NCBI GenBank assembly: GCA_019400425.1
Contig: JAFREE010000027.1
Coordinates: 62,001 to 126,000, forward strand
Length of the DNA stretch: 64,000 nt
Source of the DNA: Hymenochaete sp. R1
Lineage: Eukaryota; Basidiomycota; Agaricomycetes; Hymenochaetales; Hymenochaetaceae
Direction of reading: 5' to 3'
The translations under genes and the position numbers were made by a program. Each line of letters begins with the position of its first letter. The stretch's first letter is position 1. The notes beneath the pieces were generated by a model, which worked only from the letters and a program-made list of their open reading frames with translations, searched no databases and was not told where the DNA came from. Below are positions 1 through 14,660 of the stretch, piece after piece.

Positions 1-231
1 GGATAAATTGGTACCAAAAAAGCACAAAACGTCGAAGGATTATGCATGGCTGAAAACGAAGCGATGGTTAGTTGCTTTCCGAGGCACAACACTTCTACAA
101 AGATATGAACGATCGATGACTCTAATAGCTTCTGTCATTTGATGATCAGTAAGGAATTAAGAAATAAAATAGCAAAAGAAAATGGTAAATTGACTCAGAT
201 AGATGTACAGAATGAAAAAGCTTCAGTTGCA

Positions 232-3975
<3,744 letters not shown>

Positions 3976-4713
3976 CGTGAGCGAAGATCACGGCAGATCA
4001 CTGACTCGACGACGGAAGGTCACGTGCGCCTTGCCAGCAAAAAAGCGATTCCACGCCACGAAGAACTTCCCAAAATATTTATTTATCAACTAATTTAGGG
4101 CCTGAGGGGGTGCACTGCCTGTGTAAGTGATTGAGGGAGGTATTAAGTAGATTTGGGTATTGTATGTGTGTAGTGAAGATGGTAGTCGATGTGCAAGCGT
4201 GGGCAAGCCCGCACAAATACGACTCGAGATTCGGCTAGCTAGCGGTCAACTTACGCGGGAAACACGATCGGAAGAGAGTCGGAGAAGCGGACGAAACGGA
4301 AGACCCTCTGCTGAAGAGTGGGAGCGCCATCTTAGATTAAAATACTATACAGGAAAAAGTAAATTAGTATTGCCTTTCATTTAAGGTGAGCTTGAACTTT
4401 GAGGGATGATCCATAAAAGTGCATCAAAACGAGAGCGTTTTCACACTGACACGACCTTTCGCCCTTCGCTTTGACTTCGAATAACCTTTCTAGGATGTCT
4501 GAAAACTTTTTTTATACAGCGGCGTTCCAGATACGCGTCTTGATATACTGTGCACAAAGGTGGAACAGGGAAAATCACAATATCACTAGGTTTCATTTGG
4601 AGCAAGGAAAGTACAAATACATTGCTTTTATTCTTATGATGGTACAACTGGGATGATGCTTTGAGATTGGAGTCCTTTGATTACTTAGGGAGGTCTGAGG
4701 TCTAGAGTAACAT

Positions 4714-5304
4714 TAGCGACATATTCCAAGTTCCATTAAAATGAAGGGGGCGCACTGCAGCATCACGAGTGACTTCAATAGTCTCCTGGGGCTGGCTCGA
4801 TGTAGCTCCAGCCGAGGTACGAGCAATGGTCAACAGATCAACTATATCATAACCCAAACCGGCGTCAATAAACATTCCTACACGGAACGGAAGTCAAGGA
4901 TAAAGACTCACCGTCGTCCTTGAGCCCCTTCGATCGGACCTGCTGAGCCATCTCGACCTCATCTTGGCTAAGATGAGTGTCCTTGCCTTGTGGGAGGTCA
5001 AAAGCGGGCTGATGAGCTCGGTCGATGCCGCCATCAGGGATATCAGCCAACTCGCGCTTGTCGAGCTCGGCATCCTCAAAGCCTTGACGTTCGTACTCGG
5101 CTTCATGCTCGAGCGAGCCCCAGTTGTGCGGGCCATTACCACCCTTACGAAGACTACTGTCGTAGCCATTTTTGGCTTCAGACCTAAGGATAAAATAAAT
5201 GGCGTGATTAGAGACATTCAGATGATATCGGACCATGAAAGAACGTGACGTTACCTGTCTCTGAGGAGAGCACGAGGAGAGATAGATCGCTCGGTGCGAG
5301 TCAT
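4714..5304 (-). CDS. Small HABP4/PAI-RBP1-like protein
   Basis: Three exons (5255-5304, 4912-5183, 4714-4877) join in frame to 161 codons. The N-terminus is basic (MTRTERSISPRALLRDR) and is followed by KNGYDSSLRKGGNGPHNWGS. The G-x-HNWG signature is the one seen in the hyaluronan/mRNA-binding (HABP4/PAI-RBP1/Stm1-like) family and in short fungal relatives, which associate with ribosomes or RNA. The middle is acidic and rich in Glu/Asp/Gln; the last 54 codons (exon 3) have no feature I recognise and depend on the exon 2/3 splice (gtgagt..gtag), so the C-terminus is the less certain part; without that splice the reading frame ends 19 codons later. No transmembrane segment or signal peptide. A GGT trinucleotide run lies about 60 bp upstream of the ATG. 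Confidence 0.7.
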
Positions 5305-7267
5305 GATGAAAGAAGATGGCAATATGTGATGAACTCTGGTATTGTGGTGAACAGCAGTGACGGTGGTGGTGGTGGTGGTGATGTGAGAGGGATGGTGTTG
5401 GTTGGCGTCAAAGGGTTTATATACTGTCGTAAAGGGTGGTGCTGCGCCACCGGACGTCGAGGGCTTCGAGAGCTCGCGTGACCTCATAATCGCCTTCCTC
5501 ATCTTTCCGCAGCCAACACACCAGACTTTCCCGATATTTCCCTGCTTTTTATCCTTATTTTCAATGTCTTTTCGCCAGAGTTTCGACTCAAGTTCCTCCA
5601 TTGTAGACAAGAATAGAGACGACTAGAGGTACGCGGCGTGGTAGGGTGTAATGGTGTGGACATACCCCGCTTTCGTCATTCTTTCACTCGAGCCGATGAC
5701 AAATACACGTTCAGTTTAGATCAGCTTTGTATTACGTAATTTATTTCCACTCCAGTTTTCTGCCGGTTTCAATTTCACTCATGCCACTGCCTCCGAGTCG
5801 ACTTCGAGTCCTTCGGTAGTAGTACCGTATCAGCCATTGCTCAAGCCAGCTGCAAATCAGTCAAACCTGTGCGTTTTCATCTTCACTATCGAGTATGGCG
5901 CTCACTGCAATAGCTCCCCCACGTATCAGGCTTACGATAAATCAGTCAAATAAAATTCGACATCGAACCGACCGAAAGATTGAGAGCTTTGCACTTCAAT
6001 CTTGGAGGATCAGACTCTGCACGGAACTTCTGCCTGAAGATTTGCTCGAGTCAATCGCAGATTCTGAACACCAGAGAGTCTGAGAAACTTCTCGAAGTGG
6101 AACTTGAAGTATAGGACGCTAGTTTTCTGCTTCCGAGCCACTATCGACGTTTTCTCTCTCATTTACAGTACTTTCATGGGCGTTCTATCTTTTTCGTCGG
6201 AGGTCTCGCAGGTCGAACGCGCTTTATGAAAACAAAGGGACGATTTCATTTCAGATGGGATTTATCGGAATGATTATCGTCAGCCTCGGCCCTCTGGTCG
6301 ATTCCGACGAATGCAATGGAGGATAGTAGTGGCCATGGGATTCCAAGTTTTTCCCATCAATCCCTTGGATTTGGTGCGTGCGTGGGCATATACATCCCAA
6401 CTCCGCTGCGTCAATCAATACTTTCTCCCGGCCTCCCTGCAGATCGCAACTCCGCAATGCATTCGGCAAAGCATATGTCTCATGTTAGCATGAGACGTTC
6501 AGTAAAGCTTGTCGGAGCCGTGTAACATCTTGAACCAACAAGACATTCAAGCTCAGATATGATCTTCAAGCTTTGAGCCTTTCTTAGACGTGGAGAAAAT
6601 TTGTCTTATGTGAGTATTGTGATTGATACGCGTCGAGTCATTTATCTCAAATGATTTCGCAGGAAATGCCCTGACGCCTTCTTTCACCGACTGCTGCCAG
6701 AGGCAAGTGGCTCATGGAATCCTTGTAGACCCCCATTTGCTTCGAATTGAAATACTTGATGCGGAAGGTCCTCCCTGGAAAGGTTAAGGTTTGGGCCTTT
6801 CTAATTTAGTACACCGATAAAAATACTGATGGCTTGGTATCGCTCCTATATACAGCAATACCAGACGTCTGTCACTTTGAGGTGCTACATTATTTCTGCA
6901 GAGTACGTACGCGCTGTGTTTGTGGTAGCTCCCGTTCCATGGTTTCAGCATGTCTCTTGTGAGCCCACCGAACCTCTTCATATGCATTCTACCACGCTGA
7001 CGATGGGTAACGGGACATTCAGGCAACGTTTGAGCTAGATCGATGCATTCCATGCTCGTCTATTGGTCAAAATAACTGGTCTGGGGGCGATACGAAATCA
7101 CACAACTCAATGAAGACCACCATTTTTAACAACATTGTTCTCCCATAACTTATCGCATTACGATTTTCCCCTTTGCCATTGGTTGGACAAAGCACAAAAA
7201 GACAACTTCAAGTACTTCTAGGTCATCCCTTTGGGATTGTACACCAGAAAGCTTTTTTTCTGAACGC
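5305..7267. other. Gene-free stretch, upstream of mnp1
   Basis: No convincing gene. Short open frames lack family features and splice logic. It contains a (GGT)n run at about 5362-5379, close to the small-protein start. The segments around 6500-6530 (gcttgtcggagccgtg) and 6945-7005 (cctcttgtgagcc-like, then ctctaccacgctgacg-like) recur upstream of the second and third peroxidase genes, so the right half belongs to the amplified peroxidase unit and is its promoter. Confidence 0.5.
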
Positions 7268-7273
7268 TATAAA
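7268..7273 (+). promoter_or_regulatory. TATA box of mnp1
   Basis: TATAAA lies 89 bp before the mnp1 start codon. The two other tandem copies have TATA-like boxes 82 bp before their starts, and the intervening leader (ctcactctcagagtccagttcagctc) is nearly identical in all three, which supports this as the core promoter. Confidence 0.7.
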
Positions 7274-7356
7274 GTGAAGAGCACTCGCAGAAAGAAAGTC
7301 CTCACTCTCAGAGTCCAGTTCAGCTCCTCGCCCCTCGATCCTCATCTATCTCTACG

Positions 7357-8708
7357 ATGGTCTTCAAGCTCGCCGTCGCTACTGTTGCTCTCGCCGCCCT
7401 TGCTGGTGCTGCCCATATCAAGCGCGTTACTTGCCCCGATGGCAACGTCACGAGCGATGAAGCTGTAAATCACTTTGATACATTCATAGCCGATTGATTT
7501 TGATGTTGACCCACACCTTGATCATAATAGTGCTGTGTCTTCTTCGCATTGAGGGATGATCTGCAGAACAACTTGTTCGAGGGAGAGTGTGGGGAGGACG
7601 CTCATGAGGCACTCCGTCTCACATTCCATGACGCTGTCACCTGGTCCGACACTGGTGCGTTCCAAGGCGGAGGAGCTGATGGATCGGTTATTATCTTTGA
7701 GCATCCTGAGGTTGATTTCGTTGAGAATGCCGGTATTGATGATGGTGTCAATGCGCTCAAGCCGTTTTTGACCCGTCATCTGGTTACTGCTGGTGATCTC
7801 GTTCAGTTCGCAGGTGCCGTCGGTCTGTGAGTGACTGTACTTCCGTTTCTAATTGATGATACTGATAATGATCTTTTCTAGCACGAACTGTCCTGGAGCA
7901 CCTCGTCTTGAGTTCCTTGTTGGTCGCCCCAACGCGACGATCTTTCCTGAGGACGGCGCTGTACCTCTCCCGGAAAGCGATGTTACTACTATTCTCAACC
8001 GTATGGAAGATGCCGGCTTCACTCAGGACGAGGTTATTCATCTCCTTGCTTCTCACACCATCGCTCGCTCCGATACGCTTGTCCCGGGTCACGAGGCAGT
8101 CCCATTCGACTCTACACCGTTCACCTTCGACACACAAGTTTTCCTCGAGGTACTCCTCGCAGGTACTGGGCTTCCCTTCGGCCTCAACAGCTCCACCCCG
8201 GGTGCTGAAGTTGACTCACCAATCCCCCAGTCTGGAGAAATGCGTCTCCAATCTGACTTTGCCCTTGCCCGCGACTCGCGTACAGCCTGTGAATGGCAAG
8301 CCCAGATCAACAATCAAGAGCTGATGGCAAACAATTTCAGGGACGCTATGAAGAAGTTGGCTGTTCTTGGCCAGATAACCACTGACTTTGTTGACTGCTC
8401 CGACGTCATCCCCGCCGCGAAGCCCGCAGTTGGAACGCCTGCAACGTGAGTCCCATTTAATAAGAAAACTCTTATGATTCTCACCTACTGGTTCTGCCAG
8501 CCTCCCCGACGGTACCACTTTCGCCGACATCCAGCAAGTTTGTGCAGATACCTTCCCTTCTGGCGTTCTTGCTGCCAGTAAGTATCGTCATCTGCATTCT
8601 CATACGATATACTGACTGAATGATTCTTTTCCCGAAGGCTCGCCCCAGGAGACGCAGATCCCCGCCTGCCCCAACGGGGATCTCAACCTCGATGACTGTC
8701 CTTCTTAG
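7357..8708 (+). CDS. Manganese peroxidase 1 (class II secreted)
   Basis: Secreted heme peroxidase that uses H2O2 to oxidise Mn(II) to Mn(III) for lignin attack. Five exons (7357-7464, 7531-7826, 7882-8445, 8501-8577, 8638-8708) total 1116 nt, 371 residues. Signal peptide residues 1-19, then HIKR, a Kex2-type KR site, so the mature chain should begin VTCPDG. Distal heme residues Arg65 and His69 sit in [10 protein letters not shown]; proximal His193 in [11 protein letters not shown]. The three Mn ligands of known Mn-peroxidases are all present: Glu58, Glu62 and Asp199. The position of the catalytic surface Trp of lignin/versatile peroxidases is His188, so it should not act as a versatile peroxidase. 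[11 protein letters not shown] is the usual Ca/heme-side motif. Chain length and the short C-terminus ending LDDCPS fit a short Mn-peroxidase. First of three tandem copies. Confidence 0.95.
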
Positions 8709-9006
8709 ACCTCTTAAACGAGTATACACAGTAAGAAATAGTAGTGTGGTATAGGTGGTAACAATTTTCCTCTTCCGGTTTATCTTGGGGTATGTTCGCA
8801 TTTGCGATGTATGTAAATAGTTATATGTACTTGGAAAATCAGTTGGCGATATAAAATGCCGTTTTGTGATGTAACGAAGCCTCACTAAACACGGAAAGCC
8901 GTGAGAAATACTTGCCCGGATAGGACGGCTTTTCTGTTCCCCCACCCGCCCACTAGTACTTCTCGCGTCCTTCGCCAATTCCCCCGTTCACCACACACCA
9001 CATACC

Positions 9007-10703
9007 ATGTTCATCACGCGTGTCTCACTCAGCTCACCTCTCAATGTCGATGAGTCTAGCTTGCTCTTTATAAGGGATATCAGCGAAAGACTAGTCTCTA
9101 TTAAACACAGGAAATACGGTGATGTATGGTCAGAAAATCCAGAAGACCTTCCTTCGTGAGTGTCTTCAGTGTCTACTGACTTGCCTCTTGCTAATGATTT
9201 GAAATTGGAGGAAGTCTGCTCCGAGATGTTTCGCTTTATAATGCAAAGTCCACCACTTTCACGGCGATGAACAGAGCCAAGAGAGCGTTATCGATGCTCC
9301 AAACTGCGCTCGATCTCAAACTCGACTCGATGGAGAAAGCGATCGTCTCAGCATCCCGGCACCACGGTTTGAGCCGTTTGCCAGACGACGTCCTTCTCAT
9401 GATTCTTCAGTTTTGCGATCCACCATGCACTAAATTGGATACGACGTTCTCTTCCCCCCCAAAGGACCAATGGGACTACGGCACGGACCGCGAAAAATTT
9501 CGGAAGCTCAGTCTCGTGAACAGACGATTTCGGGACTTGATTTATAGATCACCGCGATTCTGGAACGAGTTCGGGTCTTTCCACCTTACCCCAAGGCATG
9601 AAAGGAATCTTGCTATGGTACAGAACTCCCACACACAAATTTTCGGTTGCGGCAAAGCTATGGAGCCGGTAATGTCTCTTATGTACCGGTGCCGTAACCT
9701 TTATGTCGCATTAGGCAATGCGGATTTACTTCTCAATGGTTCAGACACGGTCTTCCCGTCTGTTCATTGCCTACGCATTGTTGGGGGTTGCCAGGAACGC
9801 CAGGAACGTGAGAAACGTGTCGATTTTATTCTCAAGAATTTCAAGTTTCCGAGTTTACGAGAGCTCATCATCGTTTCGGGTCGCTTCAGGTTTCCCCTGA
9901 CGCCGATGCATTTGACCGGCCTAATTTCTGTGTCTGTCGGGTGCATGAACGTGAAAAGTCTGCCGGGTTTCATCGCATTCCTTCGTGGGGCACCAATGGT
10001 GCGCTATCTGAATCTTAAATTCTGGCTCGAAAGCGAAAGCGAAGATGATTTCGATCGCTACCGCGATCTCGAAGTAGTAGAACTCAATCAACTTGCTACT
10101 TGCGTCATTACGTTTTGCGCTTACATTACCGATTTCGATTCTTTGGAAGACAAGTCCATGTACCTGGCCTATGGGTCTTCGGAATCTGTTCCAATCATCT
10201 TCGACCTCATGAGGATGCCAAATATTGAATTGTTTGGATTGAAGTTCGAGACCAACAACGACTTTCGACTGGAAGCATTAGTATTCGACAAAATTTTCAC
10301 TAATGAACGAAAGTTCGACAAGTTGCAGGATTTGGTTATTGAATTGCATACCGGTCCATCTATTGAAAACGAGAACGAAGATTTTGCTGACAATGTTCTC
10401 CTTCCACTCATATCACGACTTCCTTCCCTGGAGACCTTCACTTTCTCGAATCGATATTTCGCGGGCTTCGATCCTAATGAGGAAGGGAAGTCCAGCTTGG
10501 CTAAGCTGAAGTCTCTCCGGCTGATAGGATGCTCTTCTATGGATTGGCACCGTTTTTACGACCTTTTAATAGAGTTACTTCGGGACAAAGGATGCAGGCT
10601 CGATAACATCGTCATTGACCCAACTTGTCATATGGATCCGAAGGTGTGGACAGAGAAATTCTGGAACGCTTGGGGAAGGAGACGACGTATTATTTTTGCC
10701 TAG
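9007..10703 (+). CDS. F-box protein
   Basis: Two exons (9007-9155, 9215-10703) join in frame to 545 residues; the intron has gtgagt, a ctaat-type branch site and an aag acceptor. An F-box lies at about residues 102-160: LSRLPDDVLLMILQFCDPP, an insert, then KLSLVNRRFRDLIYRSPRFW. The remaining 380 residues look like the degenerate leucine-rich repeat tail common in basidiomycete F-box proteins (regular L-x-x-L spacing, LRELIIVSGRF, LRLIGCSSMDW). Such proteins recruit targets to SCF ubiquitin ligases through Skp1; the target is unknown. It sits inside the peroxidase tandem unit and a decayed second copy lies downstream of mnp2, so it was duplicated with the peroxidase. The start at 9007 is preferred over the ATG at 9267 because exon 1 is matched by the pseudogene copy. 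Confidence 0.85.
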
Positions 10704-12296
10704 CTATTGCAAATAAATAATGCATAACTTAACACTGCACCTGATACAATGCATAATGTTTCCACCGTTGTTATTTGCCTAAGTCAGTAGATACTGTAGT
10801 GACCGGGAAATTAGAAACTTGCCTTGACACGGCATGCCTCTCTTCAAGCTAGCCCAAATTATTGACCTTGGCCCAACCCTCGTTCACTCTGTCGTATTCA
10901 TCCGTGACACAACTAAGATCGAATGGTCGGAATGGGTTGTCGTAGGCTTGTAACCAATGAAATGGTGTGTACATATCTAGAGAGGGTCAAGCGGCCGTGT
11001 GAGGTACTTGTCTAATTCGGTAGGCGGTTGTTTCAAGATGTAACGCAGCTCGAGGGCTTGAAGGCACGGTATTTCCTTAGCGTCCTCCTCATATGTGACA
11101 TTCACAGCCCTTCGATTATTCTTCAATTCGTTTTTGTTTCTTATATTATCAGCTCACAGTCATTGGTACGGAAGCCCGGTAGCCATGGGGCGGAACTTCA
11201 AAGTTCGAGCTCTTCATTTGAACAACACTGCACCTCTGGGAAAGTCTTAATGCGCGCGCTGCTTTTCTTACGGCCACAGTACGTTTCTATCTCCCGAGTC
11301 CTGGTATATAGGAAAGAGCCACTGACCTTTTTATTGGTGAAAAATGCATAAGACTAAAACTTCTCAATGTTCTTCCTGGTACCTCGGGCTTGGTGCACGC
11401 GAGCTCTACTCCGTGGGCACTTGCCCACCTTCATCACTTCATCCGGCGGTTTTTCCCAGCTATCTTGTCATTGATTGCAACCCGGCGATGAGCTTAGTAA
11501 TCTATGTCGCATGTTGCTATGGAAAACATATGAATGCTTGTCGGGGCCGTACAACATATTGTGCTTCGAAGCATCTTCATTTCGACATAAGCTTTTAGCG
11601 TGGAACAACCTTCGCGGCAGTTAAGCAAAAAGAGTTATGGTGAGAATATTTTACAGATTTGAGCGAAATGACTCTCATCACTTTTATTTAGAAAGACTGG
11701 TTTCGCATGAAATAACTCGGCATTCACGGTATACATCTTCTGTCGGAGGTAACCAGTCTACACAAGACTCTAACGGCGTCGCCCATACAAGGCTGAGATG
11801 CATAGCGAGGAACGGCTTCCGGTGTTAATCAGGTCTGGAACTTTCTATTTTAATCGATGTGAACGTACTGAGCATATGTTGTAATCATCTCCTTTTTTTA
11901 GACATAAAGAGTCATTGTTATAGATTTTCCGTATAACTTATACGCATATTTTTCCTCGAGAAAGCCGGTTCCGTGGTTTTGAGCACGTTTCTTGTGAGTA
12001 TACCCAAGCGCTTCCGACGAAACTCTCCACGCTAACTCTAGCAACCGCGAGATCCAGGCAACATTCCATATAGTTTAATGCTTTATTTGCTCATCAATTG
12101 GCCAACGAAGTCAGTGAACACAAATAGATACCGGTACCCTCAATCGATAGAAGCAACCAGCTCCTTGATGCCTTACGAATTGCGCGTCTCATAACTGGCT
12201 ACACAAAATATGGATGGGCGTATTCGACTGGCAGCATGTTGCCGATAGACCTGCTATGGGTGTTCTCATTGCACTAAATTTCGTCTGTCTGAAAGA
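10704..12296. other. Intergenic, promoter region of mnp2
   Basis: No gene supported. It carries diverged copies of promoter blocks also found before mnp1 and mnp3: tgcttgtcggggccgtacaacatat around 11535, and cttgtgagtatacccaagcgcttccgacg around 11992. A metal-response-type heptamer TGCACGC is at 11394-11400, far from the start codon. Short open frames here have no family features. Confidence 0.5.
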
Positions 12297-12303
12297 TATA
12301 TAA
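12297..12303 (+). promoter_or_regulatory. TATA box of mnp2
   Basis: TATATAA lies 82 bp before the mnp2 ATG and precedes the leader shared with mnp1 and mnp3. Confidence 0.7.
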
Positions 12304-12378
12304 GAAGGCTCTCCCGGTGTGGTTGTTTCCTCACTCTCAGAGTCCAGTTCAGCTCTTCAATCCTCATCTACATCTACC

Positions 12379-13725
12379 ATGGTCTTCAAGCTCGCCGTCG
12401 CTACTGTCGCTCTCGCCGCCCTTGCTGGTGCTGCCCATATCAAGCGCGTTACTTGCCCCGACGGCAATGTCACGAGCAATGAAGCTGTCAGTCGTCATTG
12501 CCCTTCTAGATTACAAATGTTGATGTCTACTTTCTTTGAAGTGCTGCGCCTTCTTCTCTTTGAGAGATGATCTGCAGAACAACTTGTTCGATGGTGAATG
12601 TGGAGAGGACGCTCATGAGGCACTCCGTCTCACATTCCACGACGCCATTACCTGGTCCGACACCGGTGCGTTCCAGGGTGGAGGAGCTGATGGATCGGTT
12701 ATCATCTTCGAGCATCCTGAAGTTGATTTCGTCGAGAATGCCGGAATTTCCGATGGCGTTGATGCCATCAAGCCATTCTTGACCCGTCATTTGGTCACGG
12801 CCGGTGATCTTGTCCAATTCGCTGGTGCCGTCGGACTGTAAGCTCCTTTTGTTCTTGCTAATTAACCAATACCAACGGCGACTCCCTTTCTTTCAGCACG
12901 AACTGCCCGGGAGCACCCCGTCTTCAGTTCCTTGTCGGACGCCCCAACGCGACAATCTTTCCTCAAGATGGTGCCGTCCCTCTTCCAGAGAACGACGTCA
13001 CGACCATTCTCAACCGTATGGAAGATGCGGGTTTCACTCAAAACGAGGTTATTCATCTTCTTGCTTCTCACACCATCGCTCGCTCCGATACGCTTGTCCC
13101 GGGTCACGAAGCCGTTCCCTTTGACTCGACACCATTCACTTTCGACACACAAGTATTCCTGGAAGTCCTTCTTAAGGGTACTGGACTCCCCTTCGGTGTC
13201 AACAGTTCCACCCCAGGTGCTGAGGTCAACTCACCAATCCCTCAGTCCGGAGAAATGCGCCTCCAATCCGATTTTGCCCTTGCCCGCGACTCGCGTACAG
13301 CTTGTGAATGGCAAGCCCAAATTAACAACCAGCAGTTGATGTCGAACAACTTCAGGAATGCTATGATGAAGCTCGCTGTTCTCGGCCAGGACACGACCAA
13401 TTTCGTTGACTGTTCCGATGTCATCCCTGCTGCTAAGCCCGCGGTCGGCAAGCCTGCGACGTAAGCCTCGTTCGATCTCAAAAATTTTTACGCATTTTTT
13501 TACTTGTCCTATCAGCCTCCCCGATGGGACCAATTTCGGCGACATCCAGCAGTCTTGCCCAGAGCTGTTCCCGTTCGGCGTTCTCCCTGCCAGTAAGCGA
13601 TGCAAAGTGCCTTTCTCCCCGACTTCAAGGCTCATAATGTATTTCTACTTGCAGATTCACCCCAGGAGACCCAGATTCCCGCTTGTCCCAACGGTGACCT
13701 CAACCTTGATGACTGCCCATCTTAA
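12379..13725 (+). CDS. Manganese peroxidase 2 (class II secreted)
   Basis: Same five-exon architecture as its neighbours (12379-12486, 12542-12837, 12897-13460, 13516-13592, 13655-13725; 1116 nt, 371 residues). Signal peptide and HIKR propeptide as in mnp1. Glu58, Glu62 and Asp199 (Mn ligands), Arg65/His69 (distal) and His193 (proximal) are kept, and His188 occupies the lignin/versatile peroxidase Trp position. Peculiar to this copy: the usually invariant Glu of the APRLEF motif is Gln (APRLQF, residue 145), and the C-terminal exon 4 reads [13 protein letters not shown]. The intron positions are identical to mnp1, but intron sequences 2-4 have diverged while coding sequence has stayed close. 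Function as for mnp1; confidence high that it is an active Mn-peroxidase gene. Confidence 0.95.
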
Positions 13726-14166
13726 ATCATTACAATTATGGTTATTCAATTGTATGTGTAAATTTCGGGAGTGTGTATCTTGAGCTCGTTTTGGGGTTTT
13801 TCTCGCTCTTCCTTTAAGGTATAACACCATTTGTATCTACTTATTTTGCTTTTATCGGTATTATGAAGGGAAGTTTATTTTGTCCACAACAAATTTGTCA
13901 TATGTCGTAAGCCCGAGTCTACTTTGCAGCAGTCGCCGAGTCTTCGAAATGAACTTCAGCACTCGACTCTAAGGTATGCTCAACGGACTTCTTTACATAA
14001 CATCTTTTGCTAATACCATCGTCTGTACTAGTTCTTGTACCAGGCAGGAGGCTTGGAAGTGACTTGTAAGATGATTGTCTCACATAGCACCGTTGTAGCA
14101 ATACCGTGTTTAATTCCAAGAGAGCAATGCAGCATTGCATTACTCCCCGTATCCAAGGGACTTGTT

Positions 14167-14660
14167 TGAAAGACTCATTTCTACCAGGACAAATGATGCC
14201 AGTGCTAGGGACGTATGCTCAAGGAAAGGGTTGATCTACCTTCGTAAGTGATAGTGTTCCTATAAATGACTTCAACAGACAATGCTTATCTATAAACAGT
14301 CTCATGAAGGACCATGAGCTCTACGCGTCGAAATCAAAATAGTTTCCCGGCTGAAACATGCAGAAAATGCACTGTCAGCGCACTAATATACGCTCGATGT
14401 TAAGCTCACGCTGATGAAGAACATCTTGGTCAAAGCATCGCGGTACTACGGATTGTACATTCTACCACACTGACTGATCCTCAGAATCTTTTGCCTCTGC
14501 TGTTCTCCGCGGAATGAGAGCGTAGGAAGGGTTAGTAACTGCAATGATTTCGGTCATATGGACGAAGAGGCTTTGGAGTAAATGGAAGAAGGGGGGATAT
14601 GTCGTGTTCTATGAGTATAAGTTTGACCGTACTTTACGAATGGTCTCGCAAGTCTTATGG
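14167..14660 (+). pseudogene. Decayed F-box gene copy
   Basis: Nucleotide and conceptual-protein similarity to the 5' part of the F-box gene at 9007. It retains the exon 1 end (gaaagactcatttctac... tctaccttcgtaagt), an intron, and exon 2 opening TCTCATGAAGGACCATGAGC, matching SLLRDVSLYNAKS as SLMKDHELYASKS before a TAG. Further on LMKNILVKASRYYGL matches the intact SMEKAIVSASRHHGL, followed by a broken F-box (stop in place of the DD of LPDDVL) and, after a deletion of roughly 90 bp, the LSLVNRRFRD region. Several stops and frameshifts; no product expected. The end is indistinct. It sits at the same place relative to mnp2 as the intact gene does to mnp1. Confidence 0.8.

Noticed and set aside
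5362..5379. GGT trinucleotide repeat
   Set aside because: Simple microsatellite in noncoding DNA; not a CRISPR or other repeat system.
12804..13124. Plus-strand frame across mnp2 intron 2 and exon 3
   Set aside because: Reads exon 3 in a wrong frame; the peroxidase frame is the conserved one. The same holds for similar frames in mnp1 and mnp3.
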